A stretch of DNA of 9,520 nucleotides. Origin: Gammaproteobacteria bacterium (GTDB taxonomy: Bacteria; Pseudomonadota; Gammaproteobacteria; Nitrosococcales; Methylophagaceae). The position numbers and the translations under genes were made by a program. Under the pieces are notes generated by a model. That model was not told the DNA's origin, made no database searches, and was given only the letters and a program-made list of their open reading frames with translations. Shown piece by piece: positions 1-5,642 of the stretch; the first letter of the stretch is position 1; every line of letters begins with the position of its first letter. Location: the NCBI GenBank assembly GCA_003645385.1, contig QNEY01000047.1, positions 1 to 9,520 on the forward strand, read 5' to 3'.

Positions 1-121
1 TAGCTGATGAGTCAACAGCAAGTGCTAATTGACTACTAGCTATAATGCTTTGTTGATCATTAATAACAATAACTCGACAGCCAGAGGTGCCGAGATCAAT
101 GCCAATGTATGCGTCACTCAT
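1..121 (-). CDS. FGGY-family carbohydrate kinase, N-terminal fragment (runs off left edge)
   Basis: Only the first 40 codons are present; the rest lies beyond position 1. The fragment starts MSDAYIGIDLGTSGCR, the phosphate-1 loop of the actin-like ATPase fold as found in FGGY sugar kinases (xylulokinase, ribulokinase and relatives). These enzymes phosphorylate sugars or polyols with ATP in the cytoplasm. The GTSGCR variant recalls the poorly characterised D-ribulose kinase/SePSK-like group, but 40 residues cannot fix the substrate. The ATG follows the queF stop codon by 16 nt on the same strand, so the two genes are probably cotranscribed. I see no strong ribosome binding site before it. The family call is fairly safe; the exact enzyme is unknown. 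Confidence 0.75.
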   Translation of the reverse strand, partial: MSDAYIGIDLGTSGCRVIVINDQQSIIASSQLALAVDSSA

Positions 122-137
122 AACGCTAAACGTTATT

Positions 138-527
138 TTATGGTAATTGAACGGGAGTTGGTGCAACCCAACCTTGTTTTTGGTGTTCTACTACAACATT
201 GGTATAGACACCACCACGAACATTAAAAATACCGGTTACACGCATAAAACGAGGGTCGGTTGCTGCAACAAGATCATCTAATATTTGGTTAGTGACTTTT
301 TCGTGAAATGCACCCTCATCTCGGTAAGACCAGATATAGAGTTTATAAGACTTTAATTCCACACATTTCAGATCAGGCACATAGTCAATTTTGATGGTGG
401 CAAAATCAGGTTGACCAGTTTTAGGGCATAAACAAGTAAATTCTGGAGTCTCAATGTGAATGGTATAATCACGTTCCGGAATCGCGTTGTCGAAGGTTTC
501 CAGTTGTTTGCTTGATTTTGTAGACAT
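138..527 (-). CDS. queF: NADPH-dependent 7-cyano-7-deazaguanine reductase, short (type I) form
   Basis: QueF reduces the nitrile of preQ0 to the amine of preQ1 with two NADPH in the cytoplasm, a late step in making the tRNA nucleoside queuosine. The 129-residue product is the single-module form, unlike the long bimodular QueF of E. coli. Visible residues are the nucleophile Cys34 (in TCLCPKTGQPDFA), Asp41, the substrate-specificity motif ELKSYKLY at 57-64, and His75-Glu76. Subtracting 21 from B. subtilis numbering (Cys55, Asp62, His96, Glu97) gives exactly these positions. I start at the ATG at 525-527 because it gives the usual N-terminus; an in-frame TTG four codons upstream (537-539) is less likely. 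The gene diverges from zipA and is followed closely by the sugar kinase. The assignment is firm. Confidence 0.95.
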   Translation of the reverse strand: MSTKSSKQLETFDNAIPERDYTIHIETPEFTCLCPKTGQPDFATIKIDYVPDLKCVELKSYKLYIWSYRDEGAFHEKVTNQILDDLVAATDPRFMRVTGIFNVRGGVYTNVVVEHQKQGWVAPTPVQLP

Positions 528-542
528 GGAAAATCTCAATGT

Positions 543-564
543 GATAATTAAAACGTATATTATC
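543..564. promoter_or_regulatory. Divergent queF/zipA promoter region with GATAAT/ATTATC inverted repeat
   Basis: The 60 bp between the queF and zipA starts must hold signals for both genes. It contains a perfect 6-bp inverted repeat, GATAAT (543-548) and ATTATC (559-564), with a 10-bp spacer. Each arm reads as a -10-like GATAAT: the left arm on the plus strand towards zipA, the right arm on the minus strand towards queF. TATATT at 556-561 is another plus-strand candidate. No -35 box matches well: TTGTAG (518-523) lies 19 bp before the left arm, and the minus-strand hexamer TTAATT (587-582) lies 17 bp before the right arm. The repeat could be two facing promoters, an operator, or chance in AT-rich DNA. 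Confidence 0.35.
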
Positions 565-572
565 CCTTAGTT

Positions 573-578
573 GGTGGA
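573..578 (+). promoter_or_regulatory. Ribosome binding site favouring the GTG start of zipA
   Basis: GGTGGA lies 9 nt before the GTG at 588. The alternative ATG at 597 has AGGA directly abutting it, with no room for a spacer. This favours GTG 588 as the zipA start. A TAA in the same frame at 585-587 rules out any earlier start. Confidence 0.5.
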
Positions 579-587
579 TTAAATTAA

Positions 588-1433
588 GTGTTAGGAATGG
601 TAGGCTTCATAATTGCTGTGATTGCAGCGTTTGTTGTGGTTGGTTGGTATGCATTAAAACGCAGTCAACTGCGCAATAGTGAGTTTCTGGATGAAATGAA
701 TACCAGTATGCAACAACATGAAGATTCAACGGATACATTTGATTCAGCTGAGGATGCATTCAATGCTGTATTAGAGTATGAAATGGAGCAGCAAATCATT
801 GATAGTCAGATACCTGATATTGAATCTGAACCGATAGTGAATATATCAGAACAAGCAAAGCAGGCTGTAACTACAGAGCCAGTGGCGACTCCGGAACAAG
901 CAAAGACTGATTTAACAGTTGATGACTCAGAACAACAGCAAACAGCGCAACAACACTCTGTCATTAATGCGGTTAAAGATTGGGATATGGTCATTGCGTT
1001 TACCATTATGGCGCCTAAAGGTCAGAAGCTTTCAGGCCTAGATCTAAAAGTAGCTTTAAAAACGCTAAGTTTTCAGTATGGTGATATGCAGATATATCAC
1101 CGTATGACACTTGGTGTGCACAAAAAGCCACTGTTCAGTGTTGCCAATATTATTGAACCAGGCACATTTAATCCTCAAGATGATGCGACGATGAACACTC
1201 CGGGTATCTTGATGTTTGCAAAATTACCAGGGCCAGTAAATGGCTTAACTTTATTTGATGATTTATTGGAAACAGCACAATCATTAACCGAGAAGCTGAA
1301 TGGAATCTTGTGTGACCAGTCTAAACAACAAGTAAATCAAAATATTTTAGAATCGATGCGAAGTCGTATCCTGAATATGAATTTAACACTACAAGCAGAG
1401 CAAAGTCAGTACGATAATGGTTATTCCGACTAA
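588..1433 (+). CDS. zipA: Cell division protein ZipA
   Basis: ZipA is an essential inner-membrane division protein that tethers FtsZ filaments to the membrane and helps recruit later divisome proteins. The 281-residue product has the standard order. A very short N-terminus leads into one membrane segment (about 4-22), with basic residues (KRSQLR) on the cytoplasmic side. An acidic, Gln-rich, low-complexity linker follows (about 27-129), without the marked proline richness of the E. coli linker. The C-terminal FtsZ-binding domain spans about 130-265, with FGDM-like YGDMQIYHR, PLFSVANIIEPGTF and TPGILMF blocks matching E. coli ZipA. The protein is shorter than the 328-residue E. coli protein, mainly in the linker. 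GTG 588 is the preferred start; ATG 597 would remove three residues. The 3' end overlaps ligA by 17 nt, the conserved zipA-ligA arrangement of gammaproteobacteria. Confidence 0.93.
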   Translation: MLGMVGFIIAVIAAFVVVGWYALKRSQLRNSEFLDEMNTSMQQHEDSTDTFDSAEDAFNAVLEYEMEQQIIDSQIPDIESEPIVNISEQAKQAVTTEPVATPEQAKTDLTVDDSEQQQTAQQHSVINAVKDWDMVIAFTIMAPKGQKLSGLDLKVALKTLSFQYGDMQIYHRMTLGVHKKPLFSVANIIEPGTFNPQDDATMNTPGILMFAKLPGPVNGLTLFDDLLETAQSLTEKLNGILCDQSKQQVNQNILESMRSRILNMNLTLQAEQSQYDNGYSD

Positions 1434-3432
1434 TTTTCCACAACGAGCCAGCGAACTTAGAGACTTAATAAATAAGTATAACTATCTTTACTATATTATT
1501 GATAACCCTGAAGTTCCTGATTCAGAGTATGACCGTTTATTTCATGAGCTTAAACAAATTGAAACGGATCATCCTGAATTACTAACAGCAGACTCACCTA
1601 CCCAAAGAGTGGGTGGTAAGGCACTGGATAAGTTCAATCAAATCACTCATGCCATACCTATGTTGTCGTTGGATAATGTATTTGATACCGAACAACTACT
1701 GGCATTTGATCAACGTGTGCGAGATTGGCTGAATACTTCTGAATCACAAGTTTATGCCGCTGAACCTAAACTAGATGGTTTAGCGATCAGTCTGCGTTAT
1801 GAGCAGGGTGTATTAACACAAGCAGCAACTCGTGGAGATGGTGCTACAGGGGAAGATGTTACAGCCAATGTTCGTACTATTCCTACAGTTCCTCTAAAGC
1901 TTACCGGTAACGATATACCTGAAGTAGTAGAAATTCGTGGTGAGATATTTATGCCCAAGGCTGGTTTTGATACTTTAAATCAGCAACAGATTGCTGATGA
2001 TAAGAAACCTTTTGTTAATCCACGCAATGCAGCAGCAGGTTCTCTACGTCAATTAGATTCTAAAATCACAGCTAGCCGTCCATTAGAAATTTATTGTTAT
2101 GGCCTCGGTGAAATTCAGGGTATGAACAAGCCTGATAGTCATTCTGAAGCAATGATGTTGATTTCACAGTGGGGGTGTCGAATTTCACCTGAATTAAAAC
2201 GACTAACAGGTATTGATGAGTGTATGGAGCCTATCACGCACTTAGGTGCACGCAGGGAGAGTTTGCCATACGATATTGCTGGGGTGCTGTGTAAATTCGA
2301 TAGTATTCAACTACAACAACGATTAGGGTTTGTTTCACGGACACCACGCTGGGCGATCGCTCATAAATTTCCTGCTCAGGAAGAAATAACCATCGTTGAA
2401 GATATTGAAATTCAAGTTGGTCGAACGGGAGCTTTAACACCAGTTGCACGTTTGAAACCTGTTTTTGTTGGTGGGGTAACAGTTAGTAATGCAACCTTAC
2501 ATAATCAGGATGAAATCGAACGTAAAGATGTCAGAGTAGGTGATACAGTCATTGTTCGACGAGCCGGTGATGTTATTCCTGAAGTAGTACAAGTTGTGTT
2601 GTCCAAAAGACCTGATAATACAGTTTTATTTTCAATGCCAACTCACTGCCCTGTCTGCCAGTCTGAGGTTGAACGTATTGAAGGTGAGGCTAAAGCTCGT
2701 TGTAGTGGTGGCCTTTATTGTGCCGCGCAACAAAAGGAAGCTATCAAACACTTTGCATCACGTAAAGCGATGGATGTTGATGGTTTAGGCGACAAATTGG
2801 TTGAACAACTTGTCGATGAAGAATTGATTGCTGATGTGTCAGATCTATTTCAGTTAACACTAGAACAGTTATCAGCATTAGAAAGAATGGGGGAAAAGTC
2901 TGCTGTTAACCTGATTAATGCATTACAAACAGCGAAACAAACTACATTCTCACGATTCCTGTTTGCCTTAGGAATTAGAGAGGTAGGTGAAGCCACTGCA
3001 CGTGCTTTAGCTAGTCATTTATTAACATTGGATGTTCTGCAACAAGCTGATGAAGAAACTTTGATTGAAATTGAGGATGTGGGCCCTGTAGTAGCACATC
3101 ACATTGTGACCTTTTTTCATCAAGCTCATAATCGTGAAGTGATAGATCGATTATTAGTTGCAGGTGTTAATTGGCCAGAAGAACAAAAAGTATCTTCAGA
3201 TTCAATGATCAGTGGAAAAACTATTGTATTGACTGGAACCTTAGAGCAAATGTCACGCAGTGAAGCTAAAGATAAGTTACTTGGGCTAGGTGCAAAAGTG
3301 GCAGGTAGTGTATCGAAAAAAACAGACTTTGTAGTAGCTGGTCGAGATGCCGGATCTAAACTAAGCAAAGCTGAAAAACTAGGAGTTTCAGTCGTTGATG
3401 AAGCCACAATGTTAGGTTGGTTCTCACTATGA
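1417..3432 (+). CDS. ligA: NAD+-dependent DNA ligase LigA (motif IV Asp read as Ala)
   Basis: LigA seals nicks in DNA during replication and repair, using NAD+ to form ligase-adenylate and then DNA-adenylate. The 671-residue product is full length. It has an NMN-binding domain Ia (about 15-50, YNYLYYIID and SEYDRLF), an adenylation domain with nucleophile Lys118 in KLDG, Glu176 in IRGE, Lys293, and Lys317 in RWAIAHKF. An OB fold follows (about 325-405), a zinc finger with Cys411, 414, 429 and 435, helix-hairpin-helix repeats (about 445-590) and a BRCT domain (about 597-671). These sit 3 positions above E. coli numbering. One oddity stands out: motif IV, normally IDGVVIK, reads IAGVLCK here, so the Asp equivalent to E. 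coli Asp285 is Ala288 (codon GCT at 2278-2280). The frame is intact throughout. The gene overlaps zipA by 17 nt and the next gene by 4 nt (ATGA). Confidence 0.96.
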   Translation: MVIPTNFPQRASELRDLINKYNYLYYIIDNPEVPDSEYDRLFHELKQIETDHPELLTADSPTQRVGGKALDKFNQITHAIPMLSLDNVFDTEQLLAFDQRVRDWLNTSESQVYAAEPKLDGLAISLRYEQGVLTQAATRGDGATGEDVTANVRTIPTVPLKLTGNDIPEVVEIRGEIFMPKAGFDTLNQQQIADDKKPFVNPRNAAAGSLRQLDSKITASRPLEIYCYGLGEIQGMNKPDSHSEAMMLISQWGCRISPELKRLTGIDECMEPITHLGARRESLPYDIAGVLCKFDSIQLQQRLGFVSRTPRWAIAHKFPAQEEITIVEDIEIQVGRTGALTPVARLKPVFVGGVTVSNATLHNQDEIERKDVRVGDTVIVRRAGDVIPEVVQVVLSKRPDNTVLFSMPTHCPVCQSEVERIEGEAKARCSGGLYCAAQQKEAIKHFASRKAMDVDGLGDKLVEQLVDEELIADVSDLFQLTLEQLSALERMGEKSAVNLINALQTAKQTTFSRFLFALGIREVGEATARALASHLLTLDVLQQADEETLIEIEDVGPVVAHHIVTFFHQAHNREVIDRLLVAGVNWPEEQKVSSDSMISGKTIVLTGTLEQMSRSEAKDKLLGLGAKVAGSVSKKTDFVVAGRDAGSKLSKAEKLGVSVVDEATMLGWFSL

Positions 3433-4478
3433 CTGCATTAGCCCAAGCTATCAAGAAGGTTGCCACCGGCCCACATTTAAGCAAAGATTTAACCCAACAA
3501 GAAGCCGAAGCTGCAATGTCAGAAATATTGTCAGGGCAATTCGATCTGGTACAGGCAGCAATCTTTTTCATTGCGTTGCGAATCAAACGTGAAACAAATG
3601 AAGAAAACCTGGGTGTTTTAAAGGCATTACAAGCCTGCACTGAGCAAACCGTTGGTGAGGTAGATCAGCTATTAATAATTTCTGATCCTTTCAATGGTTA
3701 CAATCGACATTGTCCAATAACTGCATTTTTACCGGCAGTATTAGCAGCATCTGGATTGCCCACCTTATCTCAAGGTGTCAAAGAAATGGGGCCTAAATTT
3801 GGTGTTACTCATTCACAAGTATTAGCAGCAGCAGGGATGAATATTGATCTTTCACCACAAGCTGTGACAGAAAGGTTAAATAACCCAGACCTTGCTTGGG
3901 CTTTTATTGATCAACAATATGCCACACCAGAATTATTTGCGTTACAAGACTTACGAACCAGAATGATAAAACGTCCTTGTCTAGCGACACTTGAGAAATT
4001 AATTATGCCAGTTAAGGCACAAGGAAAAACTCACCTTCAGATTGGCTTTGTTCATAAAGAATACCCACCTATTTTAGCGAGACTGGCACAGCAGATGGGG
4101 TTTGAATCATCATTGATTATTCGTGGTATTGAAGGTGGCATATTGCCAACCTTACGTGAACTGTCAAATTGCTTTAGGTCATTTAATGGTGAGCTACAAC
4201 AATGTGCTTTTGATCCTTCTGAATTTGGGATAGAACAAACGACACGAGGGGTATTACCTGTTCGTGATGACAAAGTGACAGCAGAACAGACAGTTGAACT
4301 TGGTATACAGGCTTTAGATGGGCAATCAGGCCCTGCATTTGATAGTTTAGTTTTTGGTGGAGCAATGGCATTGTGGCATTGTGGTTTGGAACAGTCACAA
4401 CAGCAGGCTGCTGTTTATATACGTCAAACAATTGAATCAGGTAAAGCGAAAGCTTATTTTGAAAGAGGTATGGGTTAA
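3429..4478 (+). CDS. TrpD2/YbiB-like glycosyltransferase-3-fold protein, probably nucleic-acid binding
   Basis: The 349-residue protein belongs to the anthranilate phosphoribosyltransferase (TrpD) superfamily but looks like the TrpD2 branch typified by E. coli YbiB. A helical N-terminal domain (about 1-75) contains the GPHLSKDLT and FFIALRIKRETNEE blocks that align with YbiB. The larger glycosyltransferase-3-like domain follows. Where true TrpD has the PRPP-binding GTGGD loop, this protein has SDPFNGYNRH (85-94), so tryptophan synthesis is unlikely. E. coli YbiB is a nucleic-acid-binding protein with a LexA-controlled gene. Here the neighbour is ligA, joined by an ATGA overlap (ATG 3429-3431, ligA stop 3430-3432), which suggests translational coupling and a DNA-related role; that role is inference. 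A TTG 12 nt upstream in frame is a less likely start. It ends in TAATG, sharing one base with the next gene. Confidence 0.8.
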   Translation: MTALAQAIKKVATGPHLSKDLTQQEAEAAMSEILSGQFDLVQAAIFFIALRIKRETNEENLGVLKALQACTEQTVGEVDQLLIISDPFNGYNRHCPITAFLPAVLAASGLPTLSQGVKEMGPKFGVTHSQVLAAAGMNIDLSPQAVTERLNNPDLAWAFIDQQYATPELFALQDLRTRMIKRPCLATLEKLIMPVKAQGKTHLQIGFVHKEYPPILARLAQQMGFESSLIIRGIEGGILPTLRELSNCFRSFNGELQQCAFDPSEFGIEQTTRGVLPVRDDKVTAEQTVELGIQALDGQSGPAFDSLVFGGAMALWHCGLEQSQQQAAVYIRQTIESGKAKAYFERGMG

Positions 4479-4894
4479 TGGTTTTCCAACAAGAGTTGTC
4501 TTTCTCTACATCAGGTAGAAGTACAAATAACATCACCTCTCAAGTACAACAAATTATTACCCAATCAGGTATTCAGATTGGCACTTGTCATGTCTTTGTG
4601 CAGCACACTAGTGCATCACTGATGTTGTGTGAGAATGCCGACCCCGATGTCCAGCTCGACATGGAAACCTTTATGCAACATATTGTGCCTGATGGTGACT
4701 CAATGTTTTTGCATCAGGACGAAGGGCCTGATGATATGAGTGCCCATATCCGAACCGTTTTAACTAATCCCGATTTAACAGTGCCAGTAAACGATGGACG
4801 ATGTGCTTTAGGGATTTGGCAAGGTATTTATCTCTGGGAACATCGTACTCATTCACATCAAAGGCGAGTAATTGTTACTGTACAAGGTGAGTAA
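4478..4894 (+). CDS. YjbQ/UPF0047 family protein, possible secondary thiamine-phosphate synthase
   Basis: The 138-residue protein matches the widespread single-domain YjbQ (UPF0047) family along its whole length. Family blocks are HTSASLMLCE (43-52), DMETFMQHIVPDG (61-73), HQDEGPDDMSAHIRTVL (79-95) and LGIWQGIYLWEHR (111-123). The conserved histidines and acidic residues are thought to form a metal or ligand site in the trimer. The E. coli and related proteins have a weak thiamine-phosphate synthase activity able to replace ThiE when overexpressed; the true physiological role is unresolved. The start codon overlaps the TrpD2-like stop by one base (TAATG), so it is the last gene of the zipA operon. 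Family membership is firm; the enzymatic name is only provisional. Confidence 0.9.
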   Translation: MVFQQELSFSTSGRSTNNITSQVQQIITQSGIQIGTCHVFVQHTSASLMLCENADPDVQLDMETFMQHIVPDGDSMFLHQDEGPDDMSAHIRTVLTNPDLTVPVNDGRCALGIWQGIYLWEHRTHSHQRRVIVTVQGE

Positions 4895-4910
4895 GTGGTC
4901 TATGAAATGA

Positions 4911-4943
4911 CTGAAAACTTAGCCTTAGCTACGAAACTTTCAG
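4911..4943. repeat. Weak inverted repeat after the zipA operon
   Basis: CTGAAA (4911-4916) and TTTCAG (4938-4943) can pair across a 21-nt loop, soon after the YjbQ-family stop codon. A competing 5-bp hairpin AACTT/AAGTT (4935-4939 and 4946-4950) overlaps the right arm. Neither is GC-rich or followed by a T run, so neither is a convincing intrinsic terminator. They may help end or stabilise the operon transcript, or be chance. Confidence 0.25.
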
Positions 4944-4969
4944 ACAAGTTATTTGGACTAATATTAATG

Positions 4970-4975
4970 TATACT
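4970..4975 (+). promoter_or_regulatory. Candidate -10 box for the DUF4124-type gene
   Basis: TATACT matches the sigma-70 -10 consensus at five of six bases and is directly preceded by TG, though without the extra base of a classical extended -10. It sits 36 bp before the ATG at 5012. I find no good -35 hexamer at normal spacing. The 117-bp gap after the zipA operon makes an independent promoter here plausible. Confidence 0.4.
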
Positions 4976-5011
4976 TAAATTGTTAGTTTCAGCTAGAGTA
5001 AAAGGATATTT

Positions 5012-5497
5012 ATGTCATTATCAAAAACAAAAAAACGTAGTTATTTCCAAATATTAATTACATTTTGTCTGAGCTGTCAGACAGTTGTTTTATATGCTGA
5101 AGATGTTGAGAATATCTATCAGTATAAAAATAGTGAAGGTGTGACCGAATTTACTGATACGGTTAAAGAGAATCAACAACCGGTCAATGAAATAAAAATA
5201 CCGAAGATGTCTGAGCAAGAAAAAGTCCAAGCTACTGAGAAACTAAAGCAAGTTGAACAAGAAAATAATGAGCTGAATCAACGCTTAGAGGCGCAGAAAG
5301 AACAAGATCTTCAAAATCAAAAAGATCGAGCACAGCAAAAGAAAGAACAGCAGCAGTCAGATGAACCAGAAGAAATTGAATATTATAATAATGGTTATGT
5401 CCGAGATAGAGACAGACTAAGACCTGTTGTACCCCGCCCAGTACAACCAGTCGCACCTGTACGACCAATCTCTCCAGGAAGACCAGGTTCCCGATAA
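5012..5497 (+). CDS. Exported DUF4124-type protein with coiled coil and Pro/Arg-rich tail
   Basis: The function is unknown. The 161-residue product starts with a Sec signal peptide: basic KTKKR, a hydrophobic stretch (about 11-27) and probable cleavage after YA (29), leaving the mature protein in the periplasm. Residues about 34-63, starting IYQYKNSEGVTEFTD, resemble the short DUF4124 domain common in proteobacterial secreted proteins (pattern Y-x-[WY]-x-[DN]-x-x-G-x-x-x-[FY]-[ST]-D). A Gln/Glu/Lys-rich segment (about 66-118) is a likely coiled coil. The tail (about 131-161) is basic and carries Arg-Pro-Val-type repeats (RPVVPRPVQPVAPVRP). That tail could bind peptidoglycan, nucleic acid or another anionic surface, but this is inference. 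AAAGGA at 5001-5006, 5 nt before the ATG, is a good ribosome binding site. The gene stands alone, with gaps of 117 bp and 145 bp on either side. Confidence 0.75.
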   Translation: MSLSKTKKRSYFQILITFCLSCQTVVLYAEDVENIYQYKNSEGVTEFTDTVKENQQPVNEIKIPKMSEQEKVQATEKLKQVEQENNELNQRLEAQKEQDLQNQKDRAQQKKEQQQSDEPEEIEYYNNGYVRDRDRLRPVVPRPVQPVAPVRPISPGRPGSR

Positions 5498-5553
5498 CGC
5501 ATTACGATACGGTATTGCTCACCCTTACAAAAAGGTAATGGACCGTTTTGCTG

Positions 5554-5559
5554 TATAAT
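5554..5559 (+). promoter_or_regulatory. Consensus -10 box (TATAAT) of the sulP operon
   Basis: A perfect TATAAT followed by GTGCGGC lies 83 bp before the sulP ATG, so transcription would start near 5566 and leave a leader of about 75 nt. No recognisable -35 hexamer occurs at 16-18 bp, which may mean the promoter depends on an activator. The whole gap 5498-5642 holds no open reading frame of note. Confidence 0.5.
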
Positions 5560-5589
5560 GTGCGGCTTGAAAAATCAATCTAATCACAC

Positions 5590-5614
5590 ACAGACACTCT
5601 TATTAGCGGTCTGT
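5590..5614 (+). other. Hairpin in the sulP leader
   Basis: ACAGAC (5590-5595) and GTCTGT (5609-5614) form a perfect 6-bp stem with a 13-nt loop within the predicted sulP 5' leader, 15 nt before the ribosome binding site AAGGA (5630-5634). There is no T run after it, so it is not a terminator. It could affect mRNA stability or be chance. Confidence 0.3.
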
Positions 5615-5642
5615 ATCTCGTTTCGTATAAAGGAAAATAAAC

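Noticed and set aside
29..226. Plus-strand open frame of 65 codons
   Set aside because: It lies antisense to the kinase start and the queF 3' end, has no recognisable domain and no ribosome binding site, and both opposing genes are well supported.
3126..3640. Two minus-strand open frames of about 93 codons over the ligA 3' end and the next gene
   Set aside because: Both are antisense to the conserved BRCT domain and to the TrpD2-like N-terminus, with no domain signal of their own.
3429..4478. Anthranilate phosphoribosyltransferase (trpD) of tryptophan synthesis
   Set aside because: The GTGGD PRPP-binding loop is absent, no other trp gene is near, and the N-terminal blocks match YbiB better.
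4183..4536. Minus-strand open frame of 117 codons
   Set aside because: It is antisense to the TrpD2-like gene and the YjbQ-family start. Its low-complexity sequence resembles no family I know, so it is a shadow frame.
4895..5011. Intrinsic terminator after the zipA operon
   Set aside because: The possible stems are short and AT-rich and no T run follows.
5520..5544. Imperfect stem CCcTTAC/GTAAtGG after the DUF4124-type gene
   Set aside because: It has one mismatch, is weak, and no T run follows, so I do not call a terminator.
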